This document shows, in pieces, positions 28,935 through 37,398 of a stretch of 44,460 bases of DNA. Numbering within the stretch: the first letter of the stretch is position 1; the number at the start of each line of letters is the position of its first letter. A model generated the notes under the pieces. It ran no database searches. It worked only from the letters and a program-made list of their open reading frames with translations, and was not told where the DNA came from. The position numbers were made by a program, and so were the translations under genes. The stretch is from Clostridia bacterium (lineage in GTDB: Bacteria; Bacillota; Clostridia; Oscillospirales; CAG-272), in the NCBI GenBank assembly GCA_017937845.1, contig JAGBCV010000030.1, positions 1-44,460 on the forward strand, in the 5' to 3' direction.

Positions 28935-30119
28935 TTAGTGATGGAAAAGACGCATACCTGTAAATGCCATTGCGATATCGTACTTATTGCAAGCCTCGAT
29001 AACAACGTCATCGCGTACAGAACCGCCGGGCTCTGCGATGTAAGAAACACCGCTCTTCTTTGCGCGTTCGATGTTATCGGAGAACGGGAAGAACGCATCG
29101 GAGCCGAGCGCTACGCCGGAAATGGAAGCGAGATAATCTGCCGCTTCTTCTGCGGTGAGCGGTTCGGGGCGCTTGGTGAAGTATTTCTGCCATACGCCGT
29201 CTGCACAAACGTCTTCTTCGTTCTTGTTGATGTAACCGTCGATAACGTTATCGCGGTCTGCTCTACCGAGAGTAGGGATAAAGGGAAGCGCGAGGACCTT
29301 TTCGCAGTGGCGAAGCTGCCATGTGTCAGCCTTTGTACCGGCAAGACGTGTGCAGTGGATTCTGGACTGCTGACCTGCGCCGACGCCGATCGCCTGACCG
29401 TCAACGGCATAGCATACGGAGTTGGACTGTGTATATTTGAGCGTAATGAGCGCGATGATGAGGTCGCGTTTTGCGCTTTCGGGGATATTCTTGTTGTTTG
29501 TCACCACGTTTGCAAGGAGAGCTTCGTTGATCTCAAAGTTGTTTCTGCCCTGTTCAAAGGTGATGCCGTAGACCTGCTTTGTCTCGATGGGCGCGGGAAC
29601 GTAGCCCTTATCGATCTTTACGATGTTATAAGCGCCTTTTTTCTTGGTTTTGAGGATCTCAAGCGCTTCGGGCGTATAACCGGGCGCGATGATACCGTCG
29701 GAAACCTCACGCTTGATGATCTCCGCCGTCGTCTTATCGCAAACGTCGGAAAGCGCGATCCAGTCACCGAAGGAGGACATTCTGTCCGTACCTCTTGCTC
29801 TTGCGTAAGCGCACGCGAGAGGAGAATCGTCAAGACCTGCGATATCGTCTACGAAGCAAGCCTTTTTAAGCTCTGCGGAAAGGGGATTGCCGACAGCCGC
29901 AGAGGTGGGGCTGACGTGCTTAAAGGAGGTAGCCGCAACCATGCCCGTTGCTTCGGAAACTTCCTTTACGAGCTGCCAGGAGTTGAAAGCATCGAGGAAG
30001 TTGATGTAACCGGGTCTGCCGGAGAGGATTTCGATCGGAAGCTCTGTTCCGTCTGCCATATAGATTCTGGAAGGTTTCTGGTTGGGGTTACAACCGTATT
30101 TGAGCTGAAATTCGTTCAT
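28935..30119 (-). CDS. purH: AICAR formyltransferase (PurH lacking the IMP cyclohydrolase domain)
   Basis: 394 aa against about 510-525 for bifunctional PurH. It transfers the formyl group of 10-formyl-THF to AICAR (ZMP). The formyltransferase catalytic pair K67-H68 in 'ATSFKHVSPTSAA' is present, as are 'SSFGDWIALSD' and 'GVGAGQQSRIHCTRLA'. The N-terminal MGS-like IMP cyclohydrolase domain is wholly missing: the protein starts at 'NEFQLKYGCNPNQKPSRIY', where the second domain of normal PurH begins. The ATG at 30119 is preferred to a GTG at 30128, which would sit too close to the AAAGGA site. The missing activity is supplied by the next upstream gene, a PurO homologue. Confidence 0.93.
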   Translation of the reverse strand: MNEFQLKYGCNPNQKPSRIYMADGTELPIEILSGRPGYINFLDAFNSWQLVKEVSEATGMVAATSFKHVSPTSAAVGNPLSAELKKACFVDDIAGLDDSPLACAYARARGTDRMSSFGDWIALSDVCDKTTAEIIKREVSDGIIAPGYTPEALEILKTKKKGAYNIVKIDKGYVPAPIETKQVYGITFEQGRNNFEINEALLANVVTNNKNIPESAKRDLIIALITLKYTQSNSVCYAVDGQAIGVGAGQQSRIHCTRLAGTKADTWQLRHCEKVLALPFIPTLGRADRDNVIDGYINKNEEDVCADGVWQKYFTKRPEPLTAEEAADYLASISGVALGSDAFFPFSDNIERAKKSGVSYIAEPGGSVRDDVVIEACNKYDIAMAFTGMRLFHH

Positions 30120-30149
30120 AGGTTTCACGTTCCTTTCTTCCGATTGAAA

Positions 30150-30878
30150 TTATTTGTTTTTGTTGATGATGATCTCGGTGGGCTTTGTGCCGTCGAGCGG
30201 GATCTGACGAACGAACAAGGAAACCTTGTTGTCTTCGTTGAGATTGGTCCAAACGAGGTCTGCAAGCTCCTCTGCGGTGTTCGGAAGCGCTACTTCCTCG
30301 GGTTCGCCGTAGAAGGAGGGGATGGGATTGCCGTCGCACTTATAGGTGTGGATGAAATGACCAAGACCTGTAAGGGGCTTGTAGCTGTAAAAATATCTCT
30401 GGCAAGCTTCGGGGTTGCCGTTATTACTCTTGAGAATAGACATCTTATAACGGAAATCGTTGTTCGCGAAGTCGTAGTAGAGGATACCCGAGATACGGGG
30501 CGTGTAGTTCGGATGGTCAGGTTCAAATTCGCGTGTGTGGAGCGATTTTTCAAACGCATAACCGTCGTCGCCGTTTGCCTTGATATAATCGAGAACGGTG
30601 TCTGTCTGGTCGCCGTTCGTTACGATATCGGTGTTTTCCGCTTCGAGGAAGGGATTGTAGATGATCAGGCTCGGGTCAGAGAGCTTGGATTCATCAAAAG
30701 CCTTGGTACGCATACCGCCCTCATAGCGTTCAAAGATACGGTTGCGGCTGTTTTCACTGCGTCCCATGATGAAATATGCGATCATGGCGCTTTTGCCGTC
30801 CGCGCTCTTACCGATGACGATACCGCGTCCGGGATATGTATTGTTCGCAAGGAGAGATTTCAAATCATATAAAGCCAT
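30150..30878 (-). CDS. purO: IMP cyclohydrolase, PurO type
   Basis: About 242 aa. It closes FAICAR to IMP, the last step of the pathway. 'NNTYPGRGIVIGKSADGKSAMIAYFIMGRSENSRNRIF' is the N-terminal signature of the IMP_cyclohyd (PurO-like) family first described in archaea, unrelated to the MGS-like domain of bacterial PurH; 'RTKAFDESKLSDPSLIIYNPF' and 'DYIKANGDDGYAFEKSLHTREFEPDHPNYTPRISG' are further family-like blocks. ATG at 30878 is chosen over a GTG at 30887, as AAAAGG lies 8 nt before the ATG. Placed between purN and the cyclohydrolase-less purH, which is strong context for the role. Confidence 0.9.
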   Translation of the reverse strand: MALYDLKSLLANNTYPGRGIVIGKSADGKSAMIAYFIMGRSENSRNRIFERYEGGMRTKAFDESKLSDPSLIIYNPFLEAENTDIVTNGDQTDTVLDYIKANGDDGYAFEKSLHTREFEPDHPNYTPRISGILYYDFANNDFRYKMSILKSNNGNPEACQRYFYSYKPLTGLGHFIHTYKCDGNPIPSFYGEPEEVALPNTAEELADLVWTNLNEDNKVSLFVRQIPLDGTKPTEIIINKNK

Positions 30879-30893
30879 AGCGTTCACCTTTTT

Positions 30894-31502
30894 TCATTGA
30901 TTTTTCAAAATATCGGCGCATACCTTTTCTGCCGCCGCGGGGAGAAGCTTCCATTCCGCCTCCTCCATAACGCGGCGCTGCAAGATCTCGGGCGTATCGC
31001 CCTCTTTGATTTCCACCGCCTTCTGGAGAATGATCTCACCGCCGTCGGGGATCTCATTGACGAAATGCACGGTCGCACCCGTTACCTTCACGCCGTAAGC
31101 GAGCGCGGCTTCGTGAACGTGAAGACCGTAAAAGCCCTTACCGCAGAAGGACGGAATGAGGGAGGGGTGCACGTTCAGGATCTTTTTCGGATATGCCGAA
31201 GTAAACTCTTCGGAAAGGATGCTCATAAAGCCCGCAAGAATGATGATCTCAATTCCATGAGCGGTGAGCGTTTCCTTGATTTTCGCTTCAAACGCTTCCT
31301 GCGAACCGCAAGCGGCTTTCGTTACGACAGCCGTTTCGATATTCGCGTTTTTTGCGCGTTCCAAAGCATAAGCGCCCTCCTTGTTGGAAAGCACGAGCGA
31401 GATCTTACCGCTTGTGAGGATACCGCTTTTTTCGGCATCGATGAGCGCTTGCAAATTTGTGCCGCCGCCCGAAACGAGCACGGCGATCTTAACAGGATTC
31501 AT
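30894..31502 (-). CDS. purN: phosphoribosylglycinamide formyltransferase
   Basis: 202-aa folate-dependent GAR transformylase (step three). 'VLVSGGGTNLQALIDA' binds the substrate phosphate; 'ILAGFMSILS' and 'ILNVHPSLIPSFCGKGFYGLHVHEAAL' carry the catalytic Asn-His, and 'GATVHFVNEIPDGGEII' the Asp. GAAAGGAT lies before the ATG. 15 nt separate its stop from the purO ATG, and a 32-bp palindrome lies in the 71-bp gap in front of it. Confidence 0.95.
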   Translation of the reverse strand: MNPVKIAVLVSGGGTNLQALIDAEKSGILTSGKISLVLSNKEGAYALERAKNANIETAVVTKAACGSQEAFEAKIKETLTAHGIEIIILAGFMSILSEEFTSAYPKKILNVHPSLIPSFCGKGFYGLHVHEAALAYGVKVTGATVHFVNEIPDGGEIILQKAVEIKEGDTPEILQRRVMEEAEWKLLPAAAEKVCADILKNQ

Positions 31503-31535
31503 TGGATAAAATCCTTTCCATTCAAAATATTTTGG

Positions 31536-31567
31536 TTTTCCTTATCCTCCGCGGAGGATAAGGAAAA
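31536..31567. repeat. perfect 32-bp palindrome between purM and purN
   Basis: TTTTCCTTATCCTCCG (31536-31551) followed directly by its exact reverse complement (31552-31567). In the pur mRNA this is a 14-15-bp hairpin with a minimal loop, 6 nt after the purM stop. The minus-strand side has no U-tract, so it is not a standard terminator. Confidence 0.8.
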
Positions 31568-31573
31568 AGAGAA

Positions 31574-32620
31574 TCAATTCAAAATGACCTGTTCTTCGGA
31601 TTCTACGATATCACCGAGAACGTAAGCGTCTTCGCCGCCTGCGCGAAGGATCTCAAGTGCGGTGTCAACGTCTTCCTTGGAAACGACGACGCACATACCA
31701 ACGCCCATGTTGAAGGTGTTATACATATCGCGCTCGGGGATATTGCCCTTTTCTGCGATGAGGTCGAAGATGGGAAGCACGCGAACGTCAGACTTCTTGA
31801 TGCTTGCGCCGAGACCCTCGGGAATGGATCGCGGGATATTTTCATAGAAGCCGCCGCCCGTGATATGGGAGATACCCTTGACGTCTACCTTTTCAAGGAG
31901 AGCAAGGATGGATTTTACGTAGATTCTGGTGGGAGTGAGAAGTGTTTCGCCGATGGTCTTACCGCCGAGCTTTTCGTTTGCAACGTAGAGCTCAGGGTTG
32001 TTGTTATCGATATCGAAGACCTTACGGCAGAGAGAGAAGCCGTTGGAGTGGATACCGGTGGAGGGGAGCGCGATGATGACGTCGCCCGCCTTCATCTTGC
32101 TGTTGTCGATCATCTTCTTCTTGTCAACGATACCGACGGCAAAGCCCGCGAGGTCGTAATCCTCGAGAGGCATCAGACCGGGATGCTCAGCGGTCTCGCC
32201 GCCGATGAGCGCCGCGCCGGACTGAACACAGCCCTCTGCAACGCCGCCAACGATGGCAGCGATCTTTTCGGGGTAGTTCTTGCCGCAAGCGATGTAGTCA
32301 AGGAAGAAGAGAGGCTTTGCGCCGCAGCAGATGATGTCGTTTACGCACATCGCAACCGCGTCGATACCGATGGTGTCATGCTTGTCCATGAGGATAGCGA
32401 GCTTTACTTTCGTACCGCAGCCGTCCGTACCGGAAACGAGTACAGGCTCTTCCATGCCTGTGGGAAGACCAAAGCAACCGCCGAAGCCGCCGACGTCGTC
32501 AAGACAGCCTTCGTTGCGGGTGCGCTTGATGTGCGCTTTCATGAGTTCGACAGCCTTGTAGCCGGCGGTGATATCGACACCGGCTGCTGCGTAGCTTTCA
32601 GATTTAGAATTAGAGTGCAT
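31574..32620 (-). CDS. purM: phosphoribosylformylglycinamidine cyclo-ligase (AIR synthetase)
   Basis: 348 aa, ATP-dependent ring closure of FGAM to AIR (step five). '[18 protein letters not shown]', '[35 protein letters not shown]' and '[13 protein letters not shown]' are the PurM signatures; '[16 protein letters not shown]' is the C-domain block. It starts 6 nt behind the purF homologue stop codon. Length is normal. Confidence 0.96.
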   Translation of the reverse strand: MHSNSKSESYAAAGVDITAGYKAVELMKAHIKRTRNEGCLDDVGGFGGCFGLPTGMEEPVLVSGTDGCGTKVKLAILMDKHDTIGIDAVAMCVNDIICCGAKPLFFLDYIACGKNYPEKIAAIVGGVAEGCVQSGAALIGGETAEHPGLMPLEDYDLAGFAVGIVDKKKMIDNSKMKAGDVIIALPSTGIHSNGFSLCRKVFDIDNNNPELYVANEKLGGKTIGETLLTPTRIYVKSILALLEKVDVKGISHITGGGFYENIPRSIPEGLGASIKKSDVRVLPIFDLIAEKGNIPERDMYNTFNMGVGMCVVVSKEDVDTALEILRAGGEDAYVLGDIVESEEQVILN

Positions 32621-32626
32621 GATAAT

Positions 32627-34051
32627 TTATTCCTTTCCGTTCCAACAATATGTGCAAAGTTTGCAGGGTTCAAGCCCGATGGCTTTGATGATGCCCTCAA
32701 GGGACTGAAATTCAAGAGAAGCAAAGTGAAACTGCTCGCAGATGAATCTGCGGAGATTCTTACCGCGCTCGGTCGTGCCGTCGCTGTATTCCTCGATATG
32801 CTTGAAGCCTTCCTCGCCCTCAAGCGCCATGATCGTGCGTCTTGCGATAAGCTCCATCTCGCTCGTTGCGCGGGAGAAGTTCAAATATTTACAGCTATAC
32901 ATGACAGGCGGACAAGCGGAGCGCATATGGACCGCTTTCGCGCCGTTATCATAGAGAAAATCGACTGTTTCCTTGAGCTGAGTACCGCGGACGATGGAGT
33001 CGTCCACGAAAAGCAGGCTCTTATCCTGGATCAGCTCGTGTACGGGGATCTGCTTCATTTTTGCAATCTTATTGCGGTCGCTCTGCTTTGCGGGTGTAAA
33101 GCTGCGCGGCCATGTGGGCGTGTACTTGATAAACGGACGCGCAAAGGGGATACCGCTCTTATTGGCGTAGCCGATGGCGTGGGGCGTACCCGAATCCGGA
33201 ACACCGCCGACGTAATCGATGCCCTCCGCGTTTTTCGCTTTCATATCCGCCTCCGCCATGATCTCACCGTTGCGGTAGCGCATGGTCTCGACGTTGATGC
33301 CCTCGTAGTTTGCCGTGGAATAGCCGTAATACGACCAAAGGAACGAGCAGATTTTCATTTCCTTGCCCGGCTTTTCAAGCTGGGTGATGCCGTCGGGCGT
33401 GATCTCCACGATCTCCCCGGGTCCGAGTTCCTTTTCGTCCTCGTAGCCGAACTTTTTATAAGCAAAGGATTCAAAGCTTACGGCGTAGCCGTCCTCGTCC
33501 TTACCGATAAGCACGGGAAGTCTGCCGACCTTATCGCGCGCGGCGATGACCGTGCCGTCGTCCTTCAAGATCAAAATAGAGGCTGTACCGTCAATGACGC
33601 TCTGCGCAAAGCGGATGCCCTCCGCAAAGCTGCTCTTTTGGTTGATCATTGCCGCCACAAGCTCTGTTGCGTTGATGGCGCTTCCCGTCATGGCGTTGAA
33701 ATGACCGCCGCTGAAGGAAAGATAATGATCGATAAGCTCATCCGCGTTGTTGATGATACCGATGATGCAAATGGCGTACACGCCGAGATTGGAGCGGATG
33801 ATAAGCGGCTGCGGATCGCTGTCGCTGATGCATCCGATAGCGGAAGTACCCTTCATTTCCAGGTAATCCTGTTCAAATTTGGTCCGAAACGGTGAATTGG
33901 AAATATTATGGATCGCGCGCTGCAAGCCGAGCTCTTTGTCGTAAACGGCAAGACCGCCTCGGCGTGTGCCGAGATGGGAATGGTAGTCCGTGCCAAAGAA
34001 AACGTCAGCCATGCAATCGCGTTTGGAAACGACCCCAAAAAAACCACCCAT
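32627..34051 (-). CDS. purF: amidophosphoribosyltransferase homologue lacking the catalytic Cys2
   Basis: 474 aa. PurF normally makes phosphoribosylamine from PRPP and glutamine. The C-terminal phosphoribosyltransferase domain is intact, with the PRPP loop '[10 protein letters not shown]' from V349, and '[18 protein letters not shown]'. The N-terminal Ntn-glutaminase fold is recognisable, but the obligatory N-terminal Cys is absent: the protein starts M-G-G-F-F-G-V instead of M-C-G-I-F-G. The usual 'LQHRGQE' segment reads 'LGTRRGG'. The C-terminal '[14 protein letters not shown]' could be part of a cluster or zinc site. GGGGG lies before the ATG and no upstream in-frame Cys start exists. Either it uses ammonia or a partner glutaminase. 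Similar Gly-Gly-start homologues exist in some anaerobes as I recall (knowledge, not tested here). Confidence 0.88.
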   Translation of the reverse strand: MGGFFGVVSKRDCMADVFFGTDYHSHLGTRRGGLAVYDKELGLQRAIHNISNSPFRTKFEQDYLEMKGTSAIGCISDSDPQPLIIRSNLGVYAICIIGIINNADELIDHYLSFSGGHFNAMTGSAINATELVAAMINQKSSFAEGIRFAQSVIDGTASILILKDDGTVIAARDKVGRLPVLIGKDEDGYAVSFESFAYKKFGYEDEKELGPGEIVEITPDGITQLEKPGKEMKICSFLWSYYGYSTANYEGINVETMRYRNGEIMAEADMKAKNAEGIDYVGGVPDSGTPHAIGYANKSGIPFARPFIKYTPTWPRSFTPAKQSDRNKIAKMKQIPVHELIQDKSLLFVDDSIVRGTQLKETVDFLYDNGAKAVHMRSACPPVMYSCKYLNFSRATSEMELIARRTIMALEGEEGFKHIEEYSDGTTERGKNLRRFICEQFHFASLEFQSLEGIIKAIGLEPCKLCTYCWNGKE

Positions 34052-34098
34052 GTGTTTCTACCCCCTTTTCTTACTAAAAAATATCAAAAAAGAACTGT

Positions 34099-34590
34099 TT
34101 ATCTGTATTTCTGTTCGATGGCTCTGTTTTTTGCGAGAACCTTTGCCGCACCCTCTGCTCTTGCCTGTGTGAGCTTTGCGGCAAGCTCCTTATCCTCGAT
34201 GGCGAGCATCTGGATGCAAAGGATGGCGGCGTTTGCCGCGCCGTCGATGGCAACGGTGGCAACGGGAATGCCCGTGGGCATCTGGACGGTGGAAAGAAGC
34301 GCGTCAAGACCGTCAAGGTTTGTGGATTTTACGGGAACACCGACAACGGGAAGCGTGGTGTTTGCGGCGATCGCGCCTGCAAGATGAGCCGCCATGCCGG
34401 CAAGACAAATGATGGCGCCGAAGCCGTTTGCGCGGGCAGTTTCGGAAAATTCCTTTGCTTCCACAGGGGTTCTGTGTGCGGAATAAACGTGTACCTCGTA
34501 AGGAACGTCATAGGCTTGGAGGGTATGAATGGCTTTTTCCGCAACGGGAAGATCGCTATCCGAACCCATGATAATCGCAATTTTTTTCAT
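34099..34590 (-). CDS. purE: N5-carboxyaminoimidazole ribonucleotide mutase
   Basis: 163-aa class I PurE. '[16 protein letters not shown]' holds the Ser-Asp substrate site, '[10 protein letters not shown]' the His/Arg motif, and '[24 protein letters not shown]' the core. In class I systems it needs PurK; no purK is in the window, so PurK is elsewhere or the enzyme works directly on AIR and CO2 as in class II forms. The ATG at 34590 has AAAGGAATT upstream; longer frames run through the riboswitch. First gene of the operon. Confidence 0.95.
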   Translation of the reverse strand: MKKIAIIMGSDSDLPVAEKAIHTLQAYDVPYEVHVYSAHRTPVEAKEFSETARANGFGAIICLAGMAAHLAGAIAANTTLPVVGVPVKSTNLDGLDALLSTVQMPTGIPVATVAIDGAANAAILCIQMLAIEDKELAAKLTQARAEGAAKVLAKNRAIEQKYR

Positions 34591-34622
34591 GTGTAAATTC
34601 CTTTCGTGAATGTGTAAAAATA

Positions 34623-34664
34623 CAAAAAGGACAATCCTATCCCTTGGTGTGGAAAGGATCGCCC
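34623..34664 (-). terminator. riboswitch-controlled terminator ahead of purE
   Basis: Minus strand: GGGCGATCCT (34655-34664) pairs with AGGATTGTCC (34629-34638), a 10-bp stem with two G-U pairs, then a U run. The GGGC at its foot is the last conserved part of the ZTP aptamer, so the two structures exclude each other: ligand bound, terminator open, operon on. Confidence 0.85.
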
Positions 34665-34724
34665 AGACGGTCGGCTTTATCATCTCCCGTTTCCTCGTGG
34701 TGCTCCACTTCCGTCAGTTGCGGG
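34661..34724 (-). promoter_or_regulatory. ZTP (pfl) riboswitch aptamer controlling the purine operon
   Basis: Minus-strand leader: P1 CCCG...CGGG encloses AACTGACGGA, then P2 GTGG-AGCA-CCAC, then GAGGAAACGGG; a linker follows, then GCCGACCGTCTGGGC. These match the conserved pieces of the pfl motif (ACUGRCG, the short GUGG/CCAC hairpin, and the 3' CCGNCUGGGC). pfl RNAs bind ZTP/ZMP, which accumulates when 10-formyl-THF is short, and occur ahead of purine and one-carbon genes. The genes behind it include the enzymes that use ZMP and formyl-THF. Confidence 0.9.
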
Positions 34725-34745
34725 AAATCCTTTTATATCATCATT

Positions 34746-34774
34746 ATTATATCGTTTTTCAAAAGTATTGTCAA
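34746..34774 (-). promoter_or_regulatory. consensus promoter of the purine operon
   Basis: Minus strand: -35 TTGACA (34769-34774), 17-bp spacer, -10 TATAAT (34746-34751). Start near 34739, giving a leader of about 150 nt that holds the riboswitch. Confidence 0.92.
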
Positions 34775-34834
34775 GAGTATGCACGCCAAACTTGGCGCGT
34801 TTTCCGTGATTTTTTTGTCAAAAAACGTTGATTT

Positions 34835-35929
34835 TCAGTTTTTTACTAAAATTTCGCAAATTTTTTGGGCGGCAAAGCCATCTCCGTAAGGATTTTTCGC
34901 CGTTGCCATGCGCCGATAGAGCGCCGCATCGGAGAGCAGAGCCTCCAAGGTCTGCAAGATTTTCGTTTCCTCCGTACCGACGAGCATCGCCGTTCCTGCG
35001 CGAATACCCTCGGGTCGCTCCGTCGTTTCGCGCATGACGAGAACGGGAACGCCGAAAAAGGGTGCTTCCTCCTGAGCGCCGCCGCTGTCCGTCAGAACGA
35101 GCGTTGCCCGCGCCATGAAGTTATGAAAATCGACGACCGAAAGCGGTTCGGTCAGCGCCACATTCGGAAGCGACGAGAGCATCGCATACGCCGTTTTTCT
35201 GACCGCGGGACTCGGATGCACGGGATAGACGAAAAAAACGTCCTCATGCGCCGCGGCAAATGTCTTGACCGCCGAGAAAATACGTTCCATCGGCGCGCCG
35301 ACGTTTTCTCTGCGATGCGCCGTGAGTAAGATCAAGCGTCTTTTTCCGCATATTTCCAAGAGAGGGTGGGTATATTCCGCTCTCACCGTGGTCTTCAGCG
35401 CATCGATTGCCGTGTTTCCCGTCACGTAGACCGTTTCGGGGGCTTTTCCCTCGTTTAAGAGGTTCGCTCTCGCGTCCTCCGTCGGCGAAAAATGAAAGGC
35501 GGCAAGATTTCCGATCGCCAAGCGGTTAAATTCCTCGGGATACGGCGCGTAAAGATCCCCCGTGCGAAGCCCCGCCTCCACGTGACCCACGGGTATTTTT
35601 TTATAATATGCCGCGAGCGCCGCGGCAAACGCCGTGGTCGTATCGCCATGCACGAGAACAAGGTCGGGAGATGCCTTCTCCAGGACTCGTTCCATACCGC
35701 AGAGCACCGCGCTCGTCACGTCGAAAAGCGTCTGTCCCTCTTTCATGACGGCAAGGTCGTAGTCGGGCGTGATATCAAACACGCGGAGAACCGCATCCAA
35801 TAATTCTCTGTGCTGTCCCGTCACCGCAACGATGACCTCAAAATGCCCACAGCGCTTCAGCTCCGACACCAAGGGACACATCTTGATCGCCTCGGGGCGC
35901 GTGCCGAATACCAGCATGATCTTTTTCAT
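34835..35929 (-). CDS. wecB: UDP-N-acetylglucosamine 2-epimerase (non-hydrolysing)
   Basis: 364 aa. It interconverts UDP-GlcNAc and UDP-ManNAc, the precursor of teichoic-acid linkage units and other surface glycans. 'VFGTRPEAIKMCPLVSEL', 'VHGDTTTAFAAALAAYYKKIPVGHVEAGLRTGDLYAPYPEEFNR', 'LLTAHRRENVG' and 'VLTDSGGAQEEAPFFGVPVLVMRETTERPEG' are diagnostic. ATG at 35929 is chosen as GAGG lies 8 nt before it and the GTRPEA motif then starts near residue 8. In the surface-polysaccharide group, but separated from the CDP-glycerol transferase by 266 bp with a long repeat. No terminator is seen before the pur promoter. Confidence 0.95.
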   Translation of the reverse strand: MKKIMLVFGTRPEAIKMCPLVSELKRCGHFEVIVAVTGQHRELLDAVLRVFDITPDYDLAVMKEGQTLFDVTSAVLCGMERVLEKASPDLVLVHGDTTTAFAAALAAYYKKIPVGHVEAGLRTGDLYAPYPEEFNRLAIGNLAAFHFSPTEDARANLLNEGKAPETVYVTGNTAIDALKTTVRAEYTHPLLEICGKRRLILLTAHRRENVGAPMERIFSAVKTFAAAHEDVFFVYPVHPSPAVRKTAYAMLSSLPNVALTEPLSVVDFHNFMARATLVLTDSGGAQEEAPFFGVPVLVMRETTERPEGIRAGTAMLVGTEETKILQTLEALLSDAALYRRMATAKNPYGDGFAAQKICEILVKN

Positions 35930-36027
35930 GCAAAAATCCTCGTTTCTTTTTATCATATCGCATGATTTTTTCATATTTTTCGGGGGGAAGTAATACGATG
36001 TTTCACTTAAAAATTGACATTTTATAC

Positions 36028-36156
36028 GGCTCCCTTGTGTAAAGGGAGCTGTCAGCGAAGCTGACTGAGGGATTGGCGCACAATTTATAAGTGACACCGC
36101 CAACCCTTCCGTCATTTGCGTTGCAAATGCCACCTCCCCTTACACAGGGGAGGCTT
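36028..36156. repeat. long imperfect inverted intergenic repeat, copy 2
   Basis: Left hairpin GGCTCCCTTGTGTAAAGGGAGC with GTCAGCGAAGCTGAC; right hairpin CCTCCCCTTACACAGGGGAGG with CATTTGCGTTGCAAATG. The outer left GGGAG..TGTCAG and right CCGTCAT..CTCCC parts are roughly complementary. The same plan as 39371-39494 and 17444-17551. Confidence 0.7.
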
Positions 36157-36195
36157 TTCGGAATCTGAACGATCGAACAAATCGATTATATTTTA

Positions 36196-37359
36196 TCATA
36201 AATCTTCCCTTTTTGCAATATCCAGAATCGCTTCGTAATTTCTTCGGCGGTTTTCCCCATCCTTTGTGGGAAAATGCGCCCGCATACGGGAAAGATACGG
36301 CTCTTTCACGGAAAAATCACCCGAAAGCACCGATTCCAATTCCGAAAGAAGCGTATCCATATCGCCGCAGACCGCGCCAAAGCCCGTTTTTGAAAGCGGA
36401 AAATCCCGCGAATCATAATGATCCTCGCAAAGTCCCTTGAAATTCAGATACAAAACGGGCGCTTCCTTGTATGCAAAATCAAACATCACGCTCGAATGGT
36501 CGGTGAGGAGCATCGCGCTCGAACGGATCAAAGCCCCAACGTCGCCCAAATCCACGGAAATATACGGAGAGCGCACGTCGAAAAGCGAAGCAAAGCGATG
36601 CATTTCAAAATGCGGCGCAAAGATAAGCTTCGTATCATACCGCGCAAGCAAGCGATGCAAGCGCATATCCGATAAGAAGCGCGAAATATCACGAAAATAC
36701 GCCGTCTGTATAAACTCCTCCGCCGAAAGCCGCGAAAGCGAAGCGCGCCACGTGATAAAGCATAGGATCTGTCTTTTCGGTGCTTCCTTGCCCAGAAGAT
36801 CAAATCTTGCAAGCCCGAGATACCGCAGGATATCCCTATGATAGCCATAATGTTGCTTCAAATATTCATATTCCACGGCACTGCCCGAAACGAAAAGAGA
36901 AAGCTCAGGGCGATTCTCCGCATGAAGCGCGGGAATATTTGCGTGTGTGATACCGTGCTGTAAAAAGACCTGCTTGCCCGCGGCGCGGAGGTATTTTTTC
37001 GCAAACGGTGACGAGAAAAATCCGCTGTCGGGCGAAGTTCCGAGAATATGCGTGCTGATCTTCACCGTCGGCAGAAAATACAGGCAAAGATGACGAAATC
37101 CACCTCGCGGCACAACGTCACCCACAGCTTTCACCTTGGCAAGACAAGGTGCATCCTTTTCCAATATATAATAAAGCTTCCGTTTCGGTTCACGGCCTTT
37201 CACATACTGAAAAAGTGCGAAAGCATTGTCTGCGGCATCGCATCCGCGCTCCGAAAAGAGCCAAACCTCACGGTATTTTGCGCGCCAAGGAAGCAATAAA
37301 GTCAAAATTTTCACCAAAAAATATCGCAAAAACCGCATCAAAAGCCGAATTTTTTGCAT
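36196..37359 (-). CDS. CDP-glycerol glycerophosphotransferase family protein
   Basis: 387 aa, TagB/TagF-type enzyme that adds glycerol phosphate from CDP-glycerol to a surface polymer. 'KQVFLQHGITHANIPAL', 'SGSAVEYEYLKQHYGYHRDILRYLGLARFD' and 'LLTDHSSVMFDFAYKEAPVLYLNF' are typical of the Glyphos_transf domain, with the His residues of the active site visible. A short basic-hydrophobic N-terminus ('FLRYFLVKILTLLLPW') suggests peripheral membrane attachment. AAAGGAGGG precedes the ATG. It is 69 nt behind the acyltransferase gene. Could build a wall-teichoic-like polymer or decorate a capsule; one copy alone does not decide. Confidence 0.9.
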   Translation of the reverse strand: MQKIRLLMRFLRYFLVKILTLLLPWRAKYREVWLFSERGCDAADNAFALFQYVKGREPKRKLYYILEKDAPCLAKVKAVGDVVPRGGFRHLCLYFLPTVKISTHILGTSPDSGFFSSPFAKKYLRAAGKQVFLQHGITHANIPALHAENRPELSLFVSGSAVEYEYLKQHYGYHRDILRYLGLARFDLLGKEAPKRQILCFITWRASLSRLSAEEFIQTAYFRDISRFLSDMRLHRLLARYDTKLIFAPHFEMHRFASLFDVRSPYISVDLGDVGALIRSSAMLLTDHSSVMFDFAYKEAPVLYLNFKGLCEDHYDSRDFPLSKTGFGAVCGDMDTLLSELESVLSGDFSVKEPYLSRMRAHFPTKDGENRRRNYEAILDIAKREDL

Positions 37360-37398
37360 CCTCAGCCCTCCTTTCGCAAACCTCTTTTCGCTAAAATC

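Noticed and set aside
34591..34683. N-terminal extension of purE to an upstream ATG at 34683
   Set aside because: The extension would be encoded by the riboswitch and its terminator; AAAGGAATT before the ATG at 34590 and the family start [13 protein letters not shown] decide for the short form.
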